This document shows, in pieces, positions 19,201-25,492 of a stretch of DNA of 40,636 nucleotides; the stretch's first letter is position 1, and every line of letters starts with the position of its first letter. The DNA is from Pirellulaceae bacterium. Its GTDB lineage: Bacteria > Planctomycetota > Planctomycetia > Pirellulales > Pirellulaceae. Under the pieces are notes generated by a model. It saw only the letters and a program-made list of their open reading frames with translations. It ran no database searches and was not told the DNA's origin. The position numbers and the translations under genes were made by a program. The stretch is taken from assembly GCA_024102795.1 (NCBI GenBank), contig JAGFJK010000491.1, positions 1 through 40,636 of the forward strand, given 5' to 3'.

Positions 19201-21806
19201 CCCAGCTTCTCGAACGTGCTGCGATCTCCCGCGGGCGTGTGGTACAGTTGCCCATCAAACGGAAACAGCACCTGGTTGCCGTCGCCATCCACGAGCAGGA
19301 TCGAACCATCGGGCTCCTCGACCAGGTGCTGCAGCCCGGCGATGCCCCACCCGGCGCCCAGGGAACTGCTGCTGGAGTTGACCAGCAGAAACTCCTCCGG
19401 CACGCGCGACGTGGAGCCGACGAACACCTCGCCATTGAAACGCTTCAACCCGACGTCCACCACGGCCGTGTACCGGCCCGATGGCTGGCTGTTCAGATCG
19501 ACCTGCAGCGCCACCTTGACGTCGCCGCCACCGGGAGGCAGTTGCCAGAAGTGTTCGCCCCCGTCCAGGCCGAACTGCCGTCCGCCGGGCCCCGGATCGA
19601 AACCGGGAACCTGCTGGCTGAATTCGCCCCGCTCGATGCGCATCTCGACCACCAGCAACTGGTCCGAGTCGGCGGGCGTGTTGAGCAGCCCGGTATGAAT
19701 GATGGGCTGCGGGTTCGCGCGGGTCGACTTGTAGGCCAGCGTCAGGCCTCGCGACACACCTTGCGATTGGTAGGTCACGAGTTCATGCGTTTCAAGCAAT
19801 GCGCCGGAATGCAATTCCACGTCGGATGAGGCGCCCTCGGTCTCTTTGCAGATCTCGCAATCGTCGTCCTCGTCATGGTCGTCGTCTTCCGGGGGCGGCG
19901 GGGGAGGCGGGGGCGGGGGAGTATAGTGCCAACTGCTGTTGCGGACGCCACCGCTGATGGTTTCGATCAACAGCCCATCGGCGCTGACTCGCATGTCTCC
20001 CACGTCGGCGAAGTCGCCCGTCACCGGATCGATCGAAAACAGGTCCAGCATCATGCCGGGCGGCCAACCGGCCGTATTGGGAAACGTGACCGGCGCGGGT
20101 TGCGTGAACACCATGTCGCCCGGCTGAATCGTGATCACCAGGTCCGGCGCCGTGTTGAACGGCAGAGCGGCCGGCGTGAAATCGACGGGCACCTCGGTGA
20201 TGCTGAGCGGGCCGCTGTAGGGCGAGCCGCCGCGATCGGTCAGCGTGCCCGCGGCGACGAACAATTCGGTGCCGGGAATCATCGCCGTCGTGACCAACGC
20301 ATCGCTGGTCGGATCGATCGTCACGGCGTTCGCCAGGTCCAGCGCCGGCAGAAAGATCGGCCGTTCGATCAGGTTGTTGATCCCCGCGAACGCCTCGTGG
20401 CCCAGCAGCAAGGGCAACTTCTCGGCGATGAACGGAAACACCTCGGACCCCGGCACTCCAGCCGGATCGATCAGCAAGGTATCGCCCGGAAATGGCGCGT
20501 GGCCGAAATCAAACTGAAAGGCACCGCTGGCGTCGCTGAACTCCACGACCCCCGCCACTTCCAGGCGCACGCCCTCCAGCGGATTCTGCAGCGTGTCCAG
20601 GATCGTTCCCGACAGCCGCGTGGTGGTGATCGGGTCCGCCACCACTTCGATCGAGGCTTGCCGCGTCCCCTGGCTCCGCCCGTCGCTGGCCACCACCGTA
20701 AAGGGGAACGTGCCAAGCTGCGCGGGCGTCGGCGTGAATACCAGCACTCCGTCGGCCCGCAACGTGCTCTTGACAAACGGGCCATCGGCCACGATCGAGA
20801 ACGTCACCGGATCGCCGTCCGCGTCGCTGGCGGAGAGCGGCACTTCCAGACGCAGGCCGGGCATCGTGGTCAGCGCGCCGATCGGATCGACCACCGGCGG
20901 CACGTTGGCGCGTTCCTCGCGGGTCACCAGCAAGTCCGACTGGCTCTCGTTTCCCGCGGGATCCGTGGCGCGGATGGTCAGCGTGTTGGGACCCAGCGCC
21001 AGGTCGACGTTCTCGATCTGGAAATCGCCATTCAAATCGGACGTCGTGCGGTCTCCGGTCTGCAGCAGGTCGATCTGCATCTGGGGCGCGGTGCCGCCGA
21101 CGATCCGCACGATCGAGAAGTTCGTCACACCGTCGCCGTCCGGATCGGAATCCGTGTCGCTCGACAAGTCGAAGACCGGCGTGTCGGGGGCCGTCGTGTC
21201 CAGCGTAAACGAAACCGTGAACGTGGACTCGTTGCCGCGCGGATCGCGCGCCCGCAATTCAATGCTGTGCGGCCCGTCGCCGATGCCTGGAAAAACCGTC
21301 TGCGTCCGCAGTTCAAACGACCCGTCGCGCTGGTGGGGCACCGCGACCGGTGAGCCGCCATCGAGCCGAGCCTGCAGGCTGAGCACTCCAGTCCCGTCGG
21401 ACACACTGCCCCCGATGGTTGCGTCCGAGGTCACGCCATCGGAGTTGATCGTGCCTCCGGCCGCCGTGTCGCGGGTCAGAAAGGCGTCGATCACCGGCGA
21501 CGCGGCATCCCCGTTGATGCGGTTGATCACAACCAGCACGTCAACCGGCGAGATGGTACCGTTGCCGTTCGTATCCAGGTAAGGTGGCGGTCCCGTGTCC
21601 GGCAACGACGGATCGCCCGGATGCGAGTTGATGTAATTGATTCCAGACAGGGCGTCCACGGCCGTCACCAGGCCGTCGTCATTGACGTCGGCGTTGTTGA
21701 GCGGATTCGTGAAACTGCTGGCCAAAGGGAGCCGAACTTCGAGCCGTTCAAGCTGTAGCCGCCGCTGGCGGCCACGCCGCGATCGTCGCACCATGGACCG
21801 AGCCAT
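10272..21806 (-). CDS. Giant dockerin/RHS (YD-repeat) protein interrupted by an array of PPC-like domains
   Basis: A 3844-aa secreted protein. The N-terminus is Arg-rich with the LEPR-type motif LERLEVRLPLA (~20-30). Next comes a dockerin-like pair of Ca loops (DVNDDGLVTAVDAL and DTNGNGTISPVDVLVV, ~40-105), then Ig/cadherin-like and carboxypeptidase-regulatory-like domains (~110-620), a poly-Pro and Asp/Glu linker containing CEIC (~630-655), and a first YD-repeat block (~835-1100). About 1800 residues of 18 PPC-like repeats follow (~1107-2918), then a second YD block and the RHS core with YTGREFDRELGLHYYRARYLD-like sequence (~2920-3700). The end is a Gly-rich repeat tail. RHS proteins build a beta-cage shell. 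No toxin domain follows the core, so a structural or adhesive role is more likely than a polymorphic toxin. The ATG at 21806 has GGGGAAGGAG about seven bases upstream. Confidence 0.88.
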   Translation of the reverse strand: MARSMVRRSRRGRQRRLQLERLEVRLPLASSFTNPLNNADVNDDGLVTAVDALSGINYINSHPGDPSLPDTGPPPYLDTNGNGTISPVDVLVVINRINGDAASPVIDAFLTRDTAAGGTINSDGVTSDATIGGSVSDGTGVLSLQARLDGGSPVAVPHQRDGSFELRTQTVFPGIGDGPHSIELRARDPRGNESTFTVSFTLDTTAPDTPVFDLSSDTDSDPDGDGVTNFSIVRIVGGTAPQMQIDLLQTGDRTTSDLNGDFQIENVDLALGPNTLTIRATDPAGNESQSDLLVTREERANVPPVVDPIGALTTMPGLRLEVPLSASDADGDPVTFSIVADGPFVKSTLRADGVLVFTPTPAQLGTFPFTVVASDGRSQGTRQASIEVVADPITTTRLSGTILDTLQNPLEGVRLEVAGVVEFSDASGAFQFDFGHAPFPGDTLLIDPAGVPGSEVFPFIAEKLPLLLGHEAFAGINNLIERPIFLPALDLANAVTIDPTSDALVTTAMIPGTELFVAAGTLTDRGGSPYSGPLSITEVPVDFTPAALPFNTAPDLVITIQPGDMVFTQPAPVTFPNTAGWPPGMMLDLFSIDPVTGDFADVGDMRVSADGLLIETISGGVRNSSWHYTPPPPPPPPPPEDDDHDEDDDCEICKETEGASSDVELHSGALLETHELVTYQSQGVSRGLTLAYKSTRANPQPIIHTGLLNTPADSDQLLVVEMRIERGEFSQQVPGFDPGPGGRQFGLDGGEHFWQLPPGGGDVKVALQVDLNSQPSGRYTAVVDVGLKRFNGEVFVGSTSRVPEEFLLVNSSSSSLGAGWGIAGLQHLVEEPDGSILLVDGDGNQVLFPFDGQLYHTPAGDRSTFEKLGDNTYRRTTQEQEVHEFDTQGRLVRTTDRNGNSTEYAYTDDLLTSITDPVGLITTLAYQNGLLQSITDPASRVTLFEHDAAGNLTRITDPDGSFRTFSYDARHRMTSEVTKRGDLEQTIYGFHGRVVRAVLADGAVKRYATVQPQGLVPAEQTVDPFQPAMSTALPQPPRASVTDGEGRVTEFLLTKGGQLIQQIDPVGAGPRWERLPGGQAGSFVDARGNVTVYDRDARLNIVTARDAIAGSGAMIGQIDRPGDRHVHAFQGQAGQWIFVDRIGPGGNLFYELMAPSGQLVLANVRADSDRGPVVLTETGAHQLILGAGNSTGPYDLRLYTPSRAASPLAFNSATAGSIDVPGEQDVYQIEAAAGQRLFYDGRTSVGGDLRVSLLSPTGEPLINFATAGIDHGSLVLQETGTYQLVLQGSGDDTGQYEFVLFEAGLTTLPLALSTPIEGSIASPGDSQVYQFEGQVGQRLMFDSQQSLPGDLRASLIAPGGIPLFEGRSSDGDVDAVTLAETGTYRLLLFGAGDDTGDYRFQLAESTISSTPVTLSTVVSGTIDAPGAVDELTFTASVGQRVFVDSLLSDPAADLRFTLLAPDGERLLNAVSSDGNHGPLTLDMAGQYRLLVAGVGDDTGPYQFELVEPDVRVTPLTLGSRVTDSLVHPGDVHTFTFAAAAGQRIYFDSLVSLPEDLRVSVVGPTGTLLALNLSTDSDFGPLVLSETGSYLLHIQAVGDTVGAYDFRLLETAASALALAVPVSGTLDPGRGAVVFQHQGTQGQRLALDSMLSGNGNWGIVGPGGNAIIPFLNMASDFAVTLPSDGPYELVLTGFSIAGPVPFMFQVDDVSDAPVAPAGLGVIQAGMIEPGEQEVFQFDAPAGLPIYVDMQRRTTTLNYTLRDPFGASLAFNSELDDVGPLVLPFSGTYTITVAGDNAGSTGEFRFQVLGLGDDSTPIAGNMQVDLEALGAAILRIDAVIGEQIFYDGLENDFDSVAAVLLSPSMRFLTTLNSDFSAGPFPVTETGSYFVLIRNDTTVARDARFQVVKPTTSITAAQFDQMFAGELSVPGERDVYAFQGTVGQRVFFDTVDPGIDSMSIELIAPSGTRAIPLHDEDLDRGPLALEETGTYQLHFVGTGDATGDYAFVLRSALRTVGPLTIDGETSGTLDSPGENDVFTFEGTVGQRLYFDALDNDPDGLNIQLLSPLGASTNHDEDVNLGPIVLGETGTYQLTVFGSGDATGDYRFRLGNAPLQRAALALGAPLTGTIDVPGEVDQFTFQAMAGQRLFFDSLVSDPDALAVALRDPLGRLLFNGHDEDADLGPLRVVEPGEYSLYMFGSFDAIGDYSFQLIDAPVSMASLALNEVTSGVIAVPGEADVFTFQGVAGHRLLFDPRQVPADDLRVTLVAPSGTVQLGALDADADLGPIVLTEDGVYQLTLHGAGDAVGGYEFVLFDLDAGGAAELTLDAPLNVTLSPGSSTQVLAFEGRAGERLFLDARGASGPLSWRVLRSNGDQVAVAGAAVDLTAILPADDLYFLRISGNNFAGDVTFSFAAITVEMAPVAVSFGTLIEGSIDEPGDVDVFTFTAAAGQRIAFDSLGANVPIDVRVTRPSGELLFDNTANFDTELSWQIETGTYRIEIDAGDDQLGDYAFRLINHEAAATLVLNQVVNAPVDAGAITSLRFNGFQGQRLRVTGLGSVFDGRLQLYGTNGLLLLDRNLASAGEVTLAANGSYVLVVDIAAGADPGVASFRVDDISDALVPSSGLPIEQAGLIAAGQRQDFNFSASAGELILFDQRLSLASDPLTAEIRTAGGALLVAMDASQGDIGPFPLPASGDYTLSVFGDNAASTGPFAFGLFGEQDAQTITVDQRVDATFNSNFETDLYRFHANAGQWLYLDMLQTNLAQPLRVRMTSPNGAQLLDLPNSFPGFGPLVFGETGTYLLSMAGQGAAGNYSFELLDILAARPLPIEQQVNEATAGGVEVDLFVLDGTAGQRLFFDSISTQTFGPRWRMFGPGNLLLFDANIASDREATLPLDGVYTLIVDDRSPAADSYSFRVLERQTIERAVTPEALMTNGGVGFTYDPNFNQPANTTDELVRQTLRQIDPNNGNLLSLTRVVGMPGGPDDVVTSFTYTLDGLVDTIIDPLGRVTDHDYDARGNRIATTYAVGTPVEGTRLFEYDNAGNLTAVIDELGNRTQVDYDELNRPIMVTEPDPDGPGPATSPVTQFTYDEAGNLLTTVDARGSTTRFEYDALHRRTRVIDHRNQETHLVYDRVGNLISVTDPLQNTTTYRYDARNRPIEVLDAAGARTLLDYDLDDNLIRVTDASGNITRFEYDARNRLTGIVNALGQASVQTYDAVDNRISRTDRLGRQTRFDYDELNRLITETWVGDGNLLQYTYDPVGNLLSAADNFSSITVAYDDRDRPTMVDNAGTPHAPRVVLTYAHDLAGNLLSTTDSVDGQQAADTLYQYDALNRLTRIVQSAAGLAPVSDKRVDFSYNALSQFDTIARYADLAGTQAVADSVFQFDDLNRLTSLTHDNVPGTLAFYNYTYDPTGRIASIEDVDGLTTYTLDALGQLLQADRAPGALPDESYVYDATGNRASSHLHGMQYEVGTGNRLESDGVFDYTYDAEGNLRQRTEVATGASREFTWDHRHRLTEVVDRDAQGTQEQRVEFVYDALNRRIAKTVADANGDTAWHFAYDRDELLLEFVDDDGVAGGGAPQLARRYLHGPAVDQVLADEDAAGNVRWLLSDHLGTVRDLVDESGQLVDHLTYDSYGNLVAQTGSTEPRHLYTGREFDRELGLHYYRARYLDSTTGRFLSEDPLGFAAGQINLFAYVANNPLDFRDPTGLQGGFGGTNTGGGGGFGGTNTGSGGFGGTNTGSGGFGGTNTGSGGFGGTNTGSGGFGQQIDAPNQRFGPFGETNQTTPPGNNGQGGNGQQNPPGPTPPPSPPYPAPPGSHWEPVYDSCGKFLYWALVYNNYMGYGCPCGR
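10531..10689 (-). repeat. 30-bp minisatellite encoding GGFGGTNTGS repeats
   Basis: Five near-identical 30-33-bp units encode the decapeptide GGFGGTNTG(S/G) immediately after the RHS core domain of the giant gene, followed by a partial sixth unit (GGFGQQ). The units differ mostly at third codon positions. Copy number is likely to vary between strains by slippage. The encoded segment should be a flexible, Gly-rich linker. Confidence 0.9.
13050..18485 (-). repeat. Eighteen tandem ~100-aa PPC-like domains inside the RHS gene
   Basis: I count 18 successive units. Consensus landmarks are G.I(D/E).PGE.D.(F/Y).F, then (V/A)GQR(L/I).FDS, then a (L/V)..P.G segment, then GP(L/I).L.ETG.Y.L.(V/L).G.GD.TG.Y.F.L. 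They match the shape of bacterial pre-peptidase C-terminal (PPC) beta-sandwich domains, whose best known landmarks are D.(D/Y).F and G.Y.L.(V/I). Units 1-5 and 9-12 are most regular. Units 6, 13 and 15 lack the PGE signature. Sequence divergence between units is high at DNA level. Confidence 0.8.
19891..19919 (+). other. G-quadruplex-forming run in the template strand of the RHS gene
   Basis: On the + strand four runs of five G residues are separated by loops of 4, 4 and 1 bases (CGGC, AGGC, C). The sense (-) strand encodes a run of ten prolines. The G-rich strand is the transcription template of the RHS gene, so a folded quadruplex could hinder transcription or replication. Formation is predicted from the pattern only. 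Confidence 0.6.
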
Positions 21807-22203
21807 CTGCCAACTCCTTCCCCTGAGCGGCCGCGGCGCGGAAACACCTTCGGCGCGCGGTTGTTGTGGAGCAGACTTGCCAGCAAGGACACCGCACCCT
21901 GACGACAGCGGATTCTAGCCAGTTACGCACCCTCTTGCCACATGGCGGCGGCAACGATCACTCGCTCCCCGCCGCTCGAGCGAAAAGCGTGGAAGTCCAG
22001 TGCCGTATTCTGGTCGTGAACGAGCCCCCAGGCTCCTTCCTGCCACTGGACAATACGGCCGCCAGCCACGCGTCGATGGGGGCCGTCTTCTTGGTGGCCT
22101 GATAGGAATGACGCGCCAGCGACATGTTCTGGCCCACAGTCGGTGGCACGACCCGTCGGTTCCCTGGCCAATTGGGACCTCTGAACCATTGGCTCGCGGC
22201 AGC
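21807..22203. other. Non-coding region upstream of the RHS gene
   Basis: About 400 bp with no gene I can support. Several short frames exist on both strands, but none has a family signature or a good start. Apart from the RHS ribosome-binding site (about 21813-21822) the region shows only a small GAGCC...GGCTC hairpin near 22021-22034. The promoter of the giant RHS gene should lie here. Confidence 0.4.
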
Positions 22204-22599
22204 TCAACCGCCGCCGTGCGCGAGCCACAACACGGCCCAGACGTGCCCGTCGGGGTCAGCGAAGCCGCCCACGTAACCGTAGGGCTCCTCCCGGGCCTCG
22301 CCGAGCGCGCGGCCACCCGCGGCGACCGCTTTGGCGATCAGCGAATCAACGCCCTCGCGATTCGGTGCCGACACGCTCTGAATGATCTCCTGCGTCTGGC
22401 GAGTGTCACACACCTCGCCAGGGATCATCGCGCGGAACGCGGCATGCGTGAACAGGCAGACCATGGAGTTGGGATCGGGGCAGACAACCACGCCCGCCCC
22501 TCCCGGCATCGGGCGAGTGGCAAAGCCGAGCCCTTCATAAAAGCTCTGCGCGCGAGCGAGATTCTCGACGGACATGGTGTTCCAGAACGTTACTGGCAT
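22204..22599 (-). CDS. VOC (glyoxalase/bleomycin-resistance fold) family protein
   Basis: A 131-aa single-domain VOC protein. The first beta-alpha-beta unit contains VENLARAQSFYEGLGF, and the second half has the typical end YVGGFADPDGHVWAVLWL. It is closest in layout to small glyoxalase-like proteins that begin FVNLPV.DL..S..FF..LGF. The usual metal-ligand Glu in DPDGH.WE is Ala here and no early His is visible, so classical glyoxalase activity is doubtful; substrate unknown. A GTG three codons upstream (22608) also opens the frame. The ATG at 22599 is preferred because GAGGTGG lies about five bases before it. Confidence 0.85.
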   Translation of the reverse strand: MPVTFWNTMSVENLARAQSFYEGLGFATRPMPGGAGVVVCPDPNSMVCLFTHAAFRAMIPGEVCDTRQTQEIIQSVSAPNREGVDSLIAKAVAAGGRALGEAREEPYGYVGGFADPDGHVWAVLWLAHGGG

Positions 22600-22656
22600 G
22601 TGGTCCACCTCGATGCCGGCCCCGATCCGCCGCTGGCGCGGACGCCCCGGCAGGTC

Positions 22657-23337
22657 TCAATGGCGAGTGACGCGGAAATTGTCGAATCGCACCCAATGCG
22701 TTCGGTCCGGAGGACCGCCCGACGCCGACAGACAGAAACCCCGTTCGGGTTCGTTCTTGCGGAGTGCTGAGTGGAAAAAGTTCAAGTACTTCCCTGTCCG
22801 CGATGGCCCCACCTGGAAGTAACCGTAGTCCCCGCGGACGATGATTCGCAGCGCACCGTAGACCTCATTGGCAGGCCAGAACTTCAGCGCATATTGCTGC
22901 GGATCTCCTTCCTCACCCGCCTGCCCAATGAATTCCAGGCTTCCTGGCGAGAATACAAGATGACCGTTCAGATTCCTCTTCTCACCGCCGAATTCACGGC
23001 TGTCAGCATCCGTCAGAAAGACTCCGGCGGATTCGTTCGGCTCGGTGAATGGTTCCACGGGCGTCACCTCCACCGAAGCCGTTACCGATTGTGATGTGGT
23101 GAAGGGAAGCAGAACCATGAGCATCGGCGTGTCACGGGTGCGCCTGCCTGGCTGTACCCGCATCTCCAATCCGCCGTCTCGGATTCGGTAGTCGTCCTGC
23201 TGCAGCCCAACGGCCTGCCACTTCGGCGACAGCTCGCCGTCAAAGTGATCTTCAAACAGGACCTCTTCGCCCGCTAAAGGCTGCGCTGCTATGGTCGCTG
23301 CCAAGACAAGAGTCGCCAGCCAGGTGCATCGAAGCAT
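22657..23337 (-). CDS. Secreted protein, probable concanavalin/LamG-like beta-sandwich
   Basis: A 226-aa exported protein. The ATG at 23337 gives a clean Sec signal peptide (MLRCTWLATLVLAATIAAQPLAGEE) and has AGAAGGAG about nine bases upstream. A longer frame from 23367 only adds ten residues before it. The mature part begins LFEDHFDGELSPKWQAVG and later has YRIRDGGLEMRV, a pattern seen in DUF1349- or DUF1080-like jelly-roll domains that bind or cleave carbohydrate. It ends THWVRFDNFRVTRH. No catalytic residues could be assigned. Planctomycetes carry many such domains in polysaccharide use. The fold is inferred from pattern only. Confidence 0.65.
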   Translation of the reverse strand: MLRCTWLATLVLAATIAAQPLAGEEVLFEDHFDGELSPKWQAVGLQQDDYRIRDGGLEMRVQPGRRTRDTPMLMVLLPFTTSQSVTASVEVTPVEPFTEPNESAGVFLTDADSREFGGEKRNLNGHLVFSPGSLEFIGQAGEEGDPQQYALKFWPANEVYGALRIIVRGDYGYFQVGPSRTGKYLNFFHSALRKNEPERGFCLSASGGPPDRTHWVRFDNFRVTRH

Positions 23338-23426
23338 GGGAGTTGGCTCCTTCTGTGGAATGCCCAACGAATTCTATCCGCCGGTGCTGGCAGCTCGCAA
23401 GAGTTTCCGGAGTCAGTCACGGCGTG

Positions 23427-23448
23427 GAGCGATTGTCCCCAATCGCTC
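23427..23448. repeat. Perfect 9-bp-stem palindrome
   Basis: GAGCGATTG (23427-23435), loop TCCC, then CAATCGCTC (23440-23448). A compact intergenic hairpin upstream of the secreted-protein gene on the - strand. It could be a REP-like unit or a transcript-end signal without a T-tract. Confidence 0.5.
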
Positions 23449-23485
23449 AACGGGCGCATCGCCGGACCGCGCATCCAGGCCGTCG

Positions 23486-23668
23486 GCGCTGGTGCAACAC
23501 TTCAGGACCTACAGGCTGGCCCCCGACCGATGGAACGCGGCGGTGGACAACTTTGACGAGTGGTTCAGCCGGGCGGTCGGCTCGGTCGAACGTCTGCGCG
23601 AACTGCTGGGCCGCGGCGGGGACCGCCGGGTCAAGGGCATGCGGAACTGCCGAGCGACGTCTGGCTGA
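23486..23668 (+). pseudogene. Possible decayed gene fragment
   Basis: On the + strand a frame ending at 23668 reads protein-like over about 60 residues: it contains FRTYRLAPDRWNAAVDNF, then EWFSRAVGSVERL, then RRVKGMRNC, with a balanced amino-acid composition and a predicted helical character. Upstream the frame continues only as low-quality sequence without a start or ribosome-binding site. I do not recognise the family. It may be the 3' remnant of a lost gene or chance. Confidence 0.25.
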
Positions 23669-23892
23669 CCGGGCGGCAATGACCTGCGCCGGCAGGCGTG
23701 AGGACGATGGGCGAGCTTGATCGTCAGCCCCGCCACGCTCACCACTCCAACCGCTGGTCCCGCCGCCCAACCGCTTAAATCATGGGTGTCTGACCTTTGT
23801 CTGACCTTTGACGTTGATGTCCTTTGACGGCGAAGGGTTCAGACGGCGGTCGAAAGGCTCATCACGCGGAGCGCGATCTGCTAAGAACAAGG

Positions 23893-23938
23893 TAGTTCTG
23901 ATCGAGTCATGGGGTTCGTCGATCAAGCTACTTTTTTT
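23893..23938 (+). terminator. Rho-independent terminator-like hairpin
   Basis: TAGTTCTGATCGA (23893-23905) pairs imperfectly with TCGATCAAGCTA (23919-23930) across a 13-base loop, and seven T residues follow at 23932-23938. Orientation is +, although no intact + strand gene precedes it. This supports the idea that the fragment ending at 23668 was once part of a transcribed unit. Confidence 0.4.
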
Positions 23939-24019
23939 CCGTACCCATGTTGGAGCTAAATGGCCGCGTCAGCCACCGAACCCCTTCGGGACCCTCCTGG
24001 ACGCACACGAAGGTCGCCG

Positions 24020-24412
24020 TTAGCCGATCGGATTGCGGATCGTCAGCGCCGCGGCGGCGATCGCCAGACCCATCAGGTTCAGCAAGACGATCAGCAAGCC
24101 CACGCCGTACAGCGTCCAACTGCCGTCGTCGCGGGCCTTCTTGTCGCCTCGAGGCAGAAGCCGCGTGACGACCACGCCGCAGACCCAGCTCCAGTGCAGC
24201 ATCACGTGCAGCAACACGCACAGCACCATCACGCACAACACGCCAAACTGAAATCCAGACCACTGCAGGTACGTCCAGCCCCACAGCGTCCAGCCCTCGG
24301 CCACCGTCGCGGCTGGAAACACAAACCGCAGGATGACGCTGACCCACACCAGAGTCAGAAACACGACCAGCAGCAGGCAATCCAGCCAGAAATTGAGGAT
24401 CGTTTTCGACAT
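24020..24412 (-). CDS. DUF4405-like integral membrane protein
   Basis: A 130-aa membrane protein with about four hydrophobic helices (residues ~8-30, ~44-70, ~72-84 and ~105-122). The segment LLHVMLHWSW carries two histidines in a helix, as in DUF4405 and related b-type cytochrome-like families, where histidines may ligate haem. The conserved N-terminal opening NFWLDCLLLV fits that family too. The ATG (24410-24412) begins one base after the stop of the cyclodeaminase-family gene, so it is probably translated by coupling from that mRNA. Function unknown. Haem binding is inferred from the His pattern. Confidence 0.7.
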   Translation of the reverse strand: MSKTILNFWLDCLLLVVFLTLVWVSVILRFVFPAATVAEGWTLWGWTYLQWSGFQFGVLCVMVLCVLLHVMLHWSWVCGVVVTRLLPRGDKKARDDGSWTLYGVGLLIVLLNLMGLAIAAAALTIRNPIG

Positions 24413-24413
24413 G

Positions 24414-25403
24414 TCACCAGGCCACGGATTGTCCCAGGTTCAGCTCGGCGGCGCGCCGCAGCGCCGCCTGGGCCGCGACGGCATCCTGCACTGCATTGCC
24501 AACGGATTTGAACAGCGTGAGCTGCTGGTTGTGCGAGCGGCCTGGCCGGAGTCCCCGCACGACGTCGCCCAGTTCGGCGTGAATCTGACCGGGGCTCCAA
24601 ACGCCGGCTTGCATCGGCTGGATCAGGTCGCCCGTTTCGGCCAGCGCCGACTGCACATGGTCGACCACCACCAGCCCGCGAATCACCGTCGCGGCGGGAA
24701 TCTCGCGCACGTGCGGCTGGTAGGAACCCACGGCATTGATGTGCGCGCCGGGCTTCAAGTCGGCATCGTCAAACACCGGTTCCGTGGAAGTCGTGGCCGT
24801 GCAGATGATGTCCGCGTCGGCCACCGCCTGCCGCGGATCGGCCGCGAGCCGCACGTCGTCCGGGATTGGTCCCTGCCCGCGGACCTCCTGGATCATCCGC
24901 TCCACGTGCGCGGCCGTCGGGGCGTAAATCCAGATCGTCTCGAGCTGACGGACGTGGCAGACGGCTTCGAGCTGCGTGCGAGCCTGCACGCCGCTGCCGA
25001 AGATGGCCGCCACTCGGCAGTCCGTCCGGGCCAGCAGATCGGTGGCGGCGCCCGAGGCCGCGCCGGTCCGGATGGCGGTTAGCGTTGCGCCTTCCAGCAA
25101 CGCCAGGGGCCGCCCCGTGTCGGGCTCCAGCACCAGCACGGCGGCCTGGATGCGAGCCAACCCGCGAGCCAGGTTGCCGCCAAACAGCGAAACCACTTTG
25201 ACGGCCAGCGCCGGCCGCTCGGCGTCGTCCACGTACCCCGGCATGATCAGGCTCACGCCCTCGTAACGCGGCACGTCCAGGTGAGCCCGCAAGGGGATCG
25301 TGGCCTGGTCCGCCGAAAGGGCGAAGAAGGCCCGTTTCATCGCGGCGATCGCCTCGGCCATCGGCAAGGCCAGACGCACGTCGTGGCTGCTCAGAACTCG
25401 CAT
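24414..25403 (-). CDS. Ornithine cyclodeaminase / mu-crystallin family oxidoreductase
   Basis: A 329-aa NAD(P)-dependent enzyme of the OCD/mu-crystallin family, whose members include ornithine cyclodeaminase, alanine dehydrogenase (archaeal type) and ketimine reductases. Seen are the substrate-pocket segment ALAVKVVSLF, the family hallmark LTAIRTGAASGAATDLLA, the Rossmann dinucleotide motif FGSGVQARTQLEAV, the NAVGSYQPHVREI stretch and the C-terminal TLFKSVGNAVQD. The exact substrate cannot be read from sequence. AAGGGA about six bases before the ATG at 25403 supports the start. It is followed at once by the DUF4405 gene and preceded by a repeat-bearing 89-bp gap. Confidence 0.9.
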   Translation of the reverse strand: MRVLSSHDVRLALPMAEAIAAMKRAFFALSADQATIPLRAHLDVPRYEGVSLIMPGYVDDAERPALAVKVVSLFGGNLARGLARIQAAVLVLEPDTGRPLALLEGATLTAIRTGAASGAATDLLARTDCRVAAIFGSGVQARTQLEAVCHVRQLETIWIYAPTAAHVERMIQEVRGQGPIPDDVRLAADPRQAVADADIICTATTSTEPVFDDADLKPGAHINAVGSYQPHVREIPAATVIRGLVVVDHVQSALAETGDLIQPMQAGVWSPGQIHAELGDVVRGLRPGRSHNQQLTLFKSVGNAVQDAVAAQAALRRAAELNLGQSVAW

Positions 25404-25444
25404 GCAGGTTCCCTTGGCGGATAGCGCGAAGATGATGGAAGCAT

Positions 25445-25492
25445 GACGGGTCTCGGACCCGTCCCACGGGCGAACCGGGTTTCGGACCCGTC
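25445..25492. repeat. Two short GGGTC-TCG-GACCC hairpins
   Basis: GACGGGTC (25445-25452), loop TCG, GACCCGTC (25456-25463), followed by a second related copy, GGGTTTCGGACCC (about 25477-25489). Both sit between the DUF1501 stop and the cyclodeaminase start. In the - strand transcript they could form stem-loops that attenuate or stabilise the message. No T-tract follows. Confidence 0.55.

Larger units (their letters stand above)
23338..24019. other. 680-bp region with no intact gene
   Basis: Holds a perfect hairpin (23427-23448), a possible decayed coding fragment (about 23486-23668), a direct repeat of TGTCTGACCTTTG-type sequence (around 23787-23812) and a terminator-like hairpin (23893-23938). 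Local base composition near 23780-23960 is less GC-rich than the flanks, with runs such as CTTTTTTTCC. Together these look like the residue of a former insertion, but no transposase is recognisable. Confidence 0.4.

Noticed and set aside
10272-21806. RHS polymorphic toxin with immunity gene
   Set aside because: No nuclease, deaminase or other toxin fold follows the core, and the next gene downstream is the convergent giant protein.
22000-22770. 256-codon + strand frame over the VOC gene region
   Set aside because: Antisense to the VOC and secreted-protein genes, with no motif or ribosome-binding site.
23808-24023. 71-codon + strand frame
   Set aside because: Low-complexity Ser/Arg/Lys start, spans the terminator-like hairpin and T-tract, and shows no family signature.
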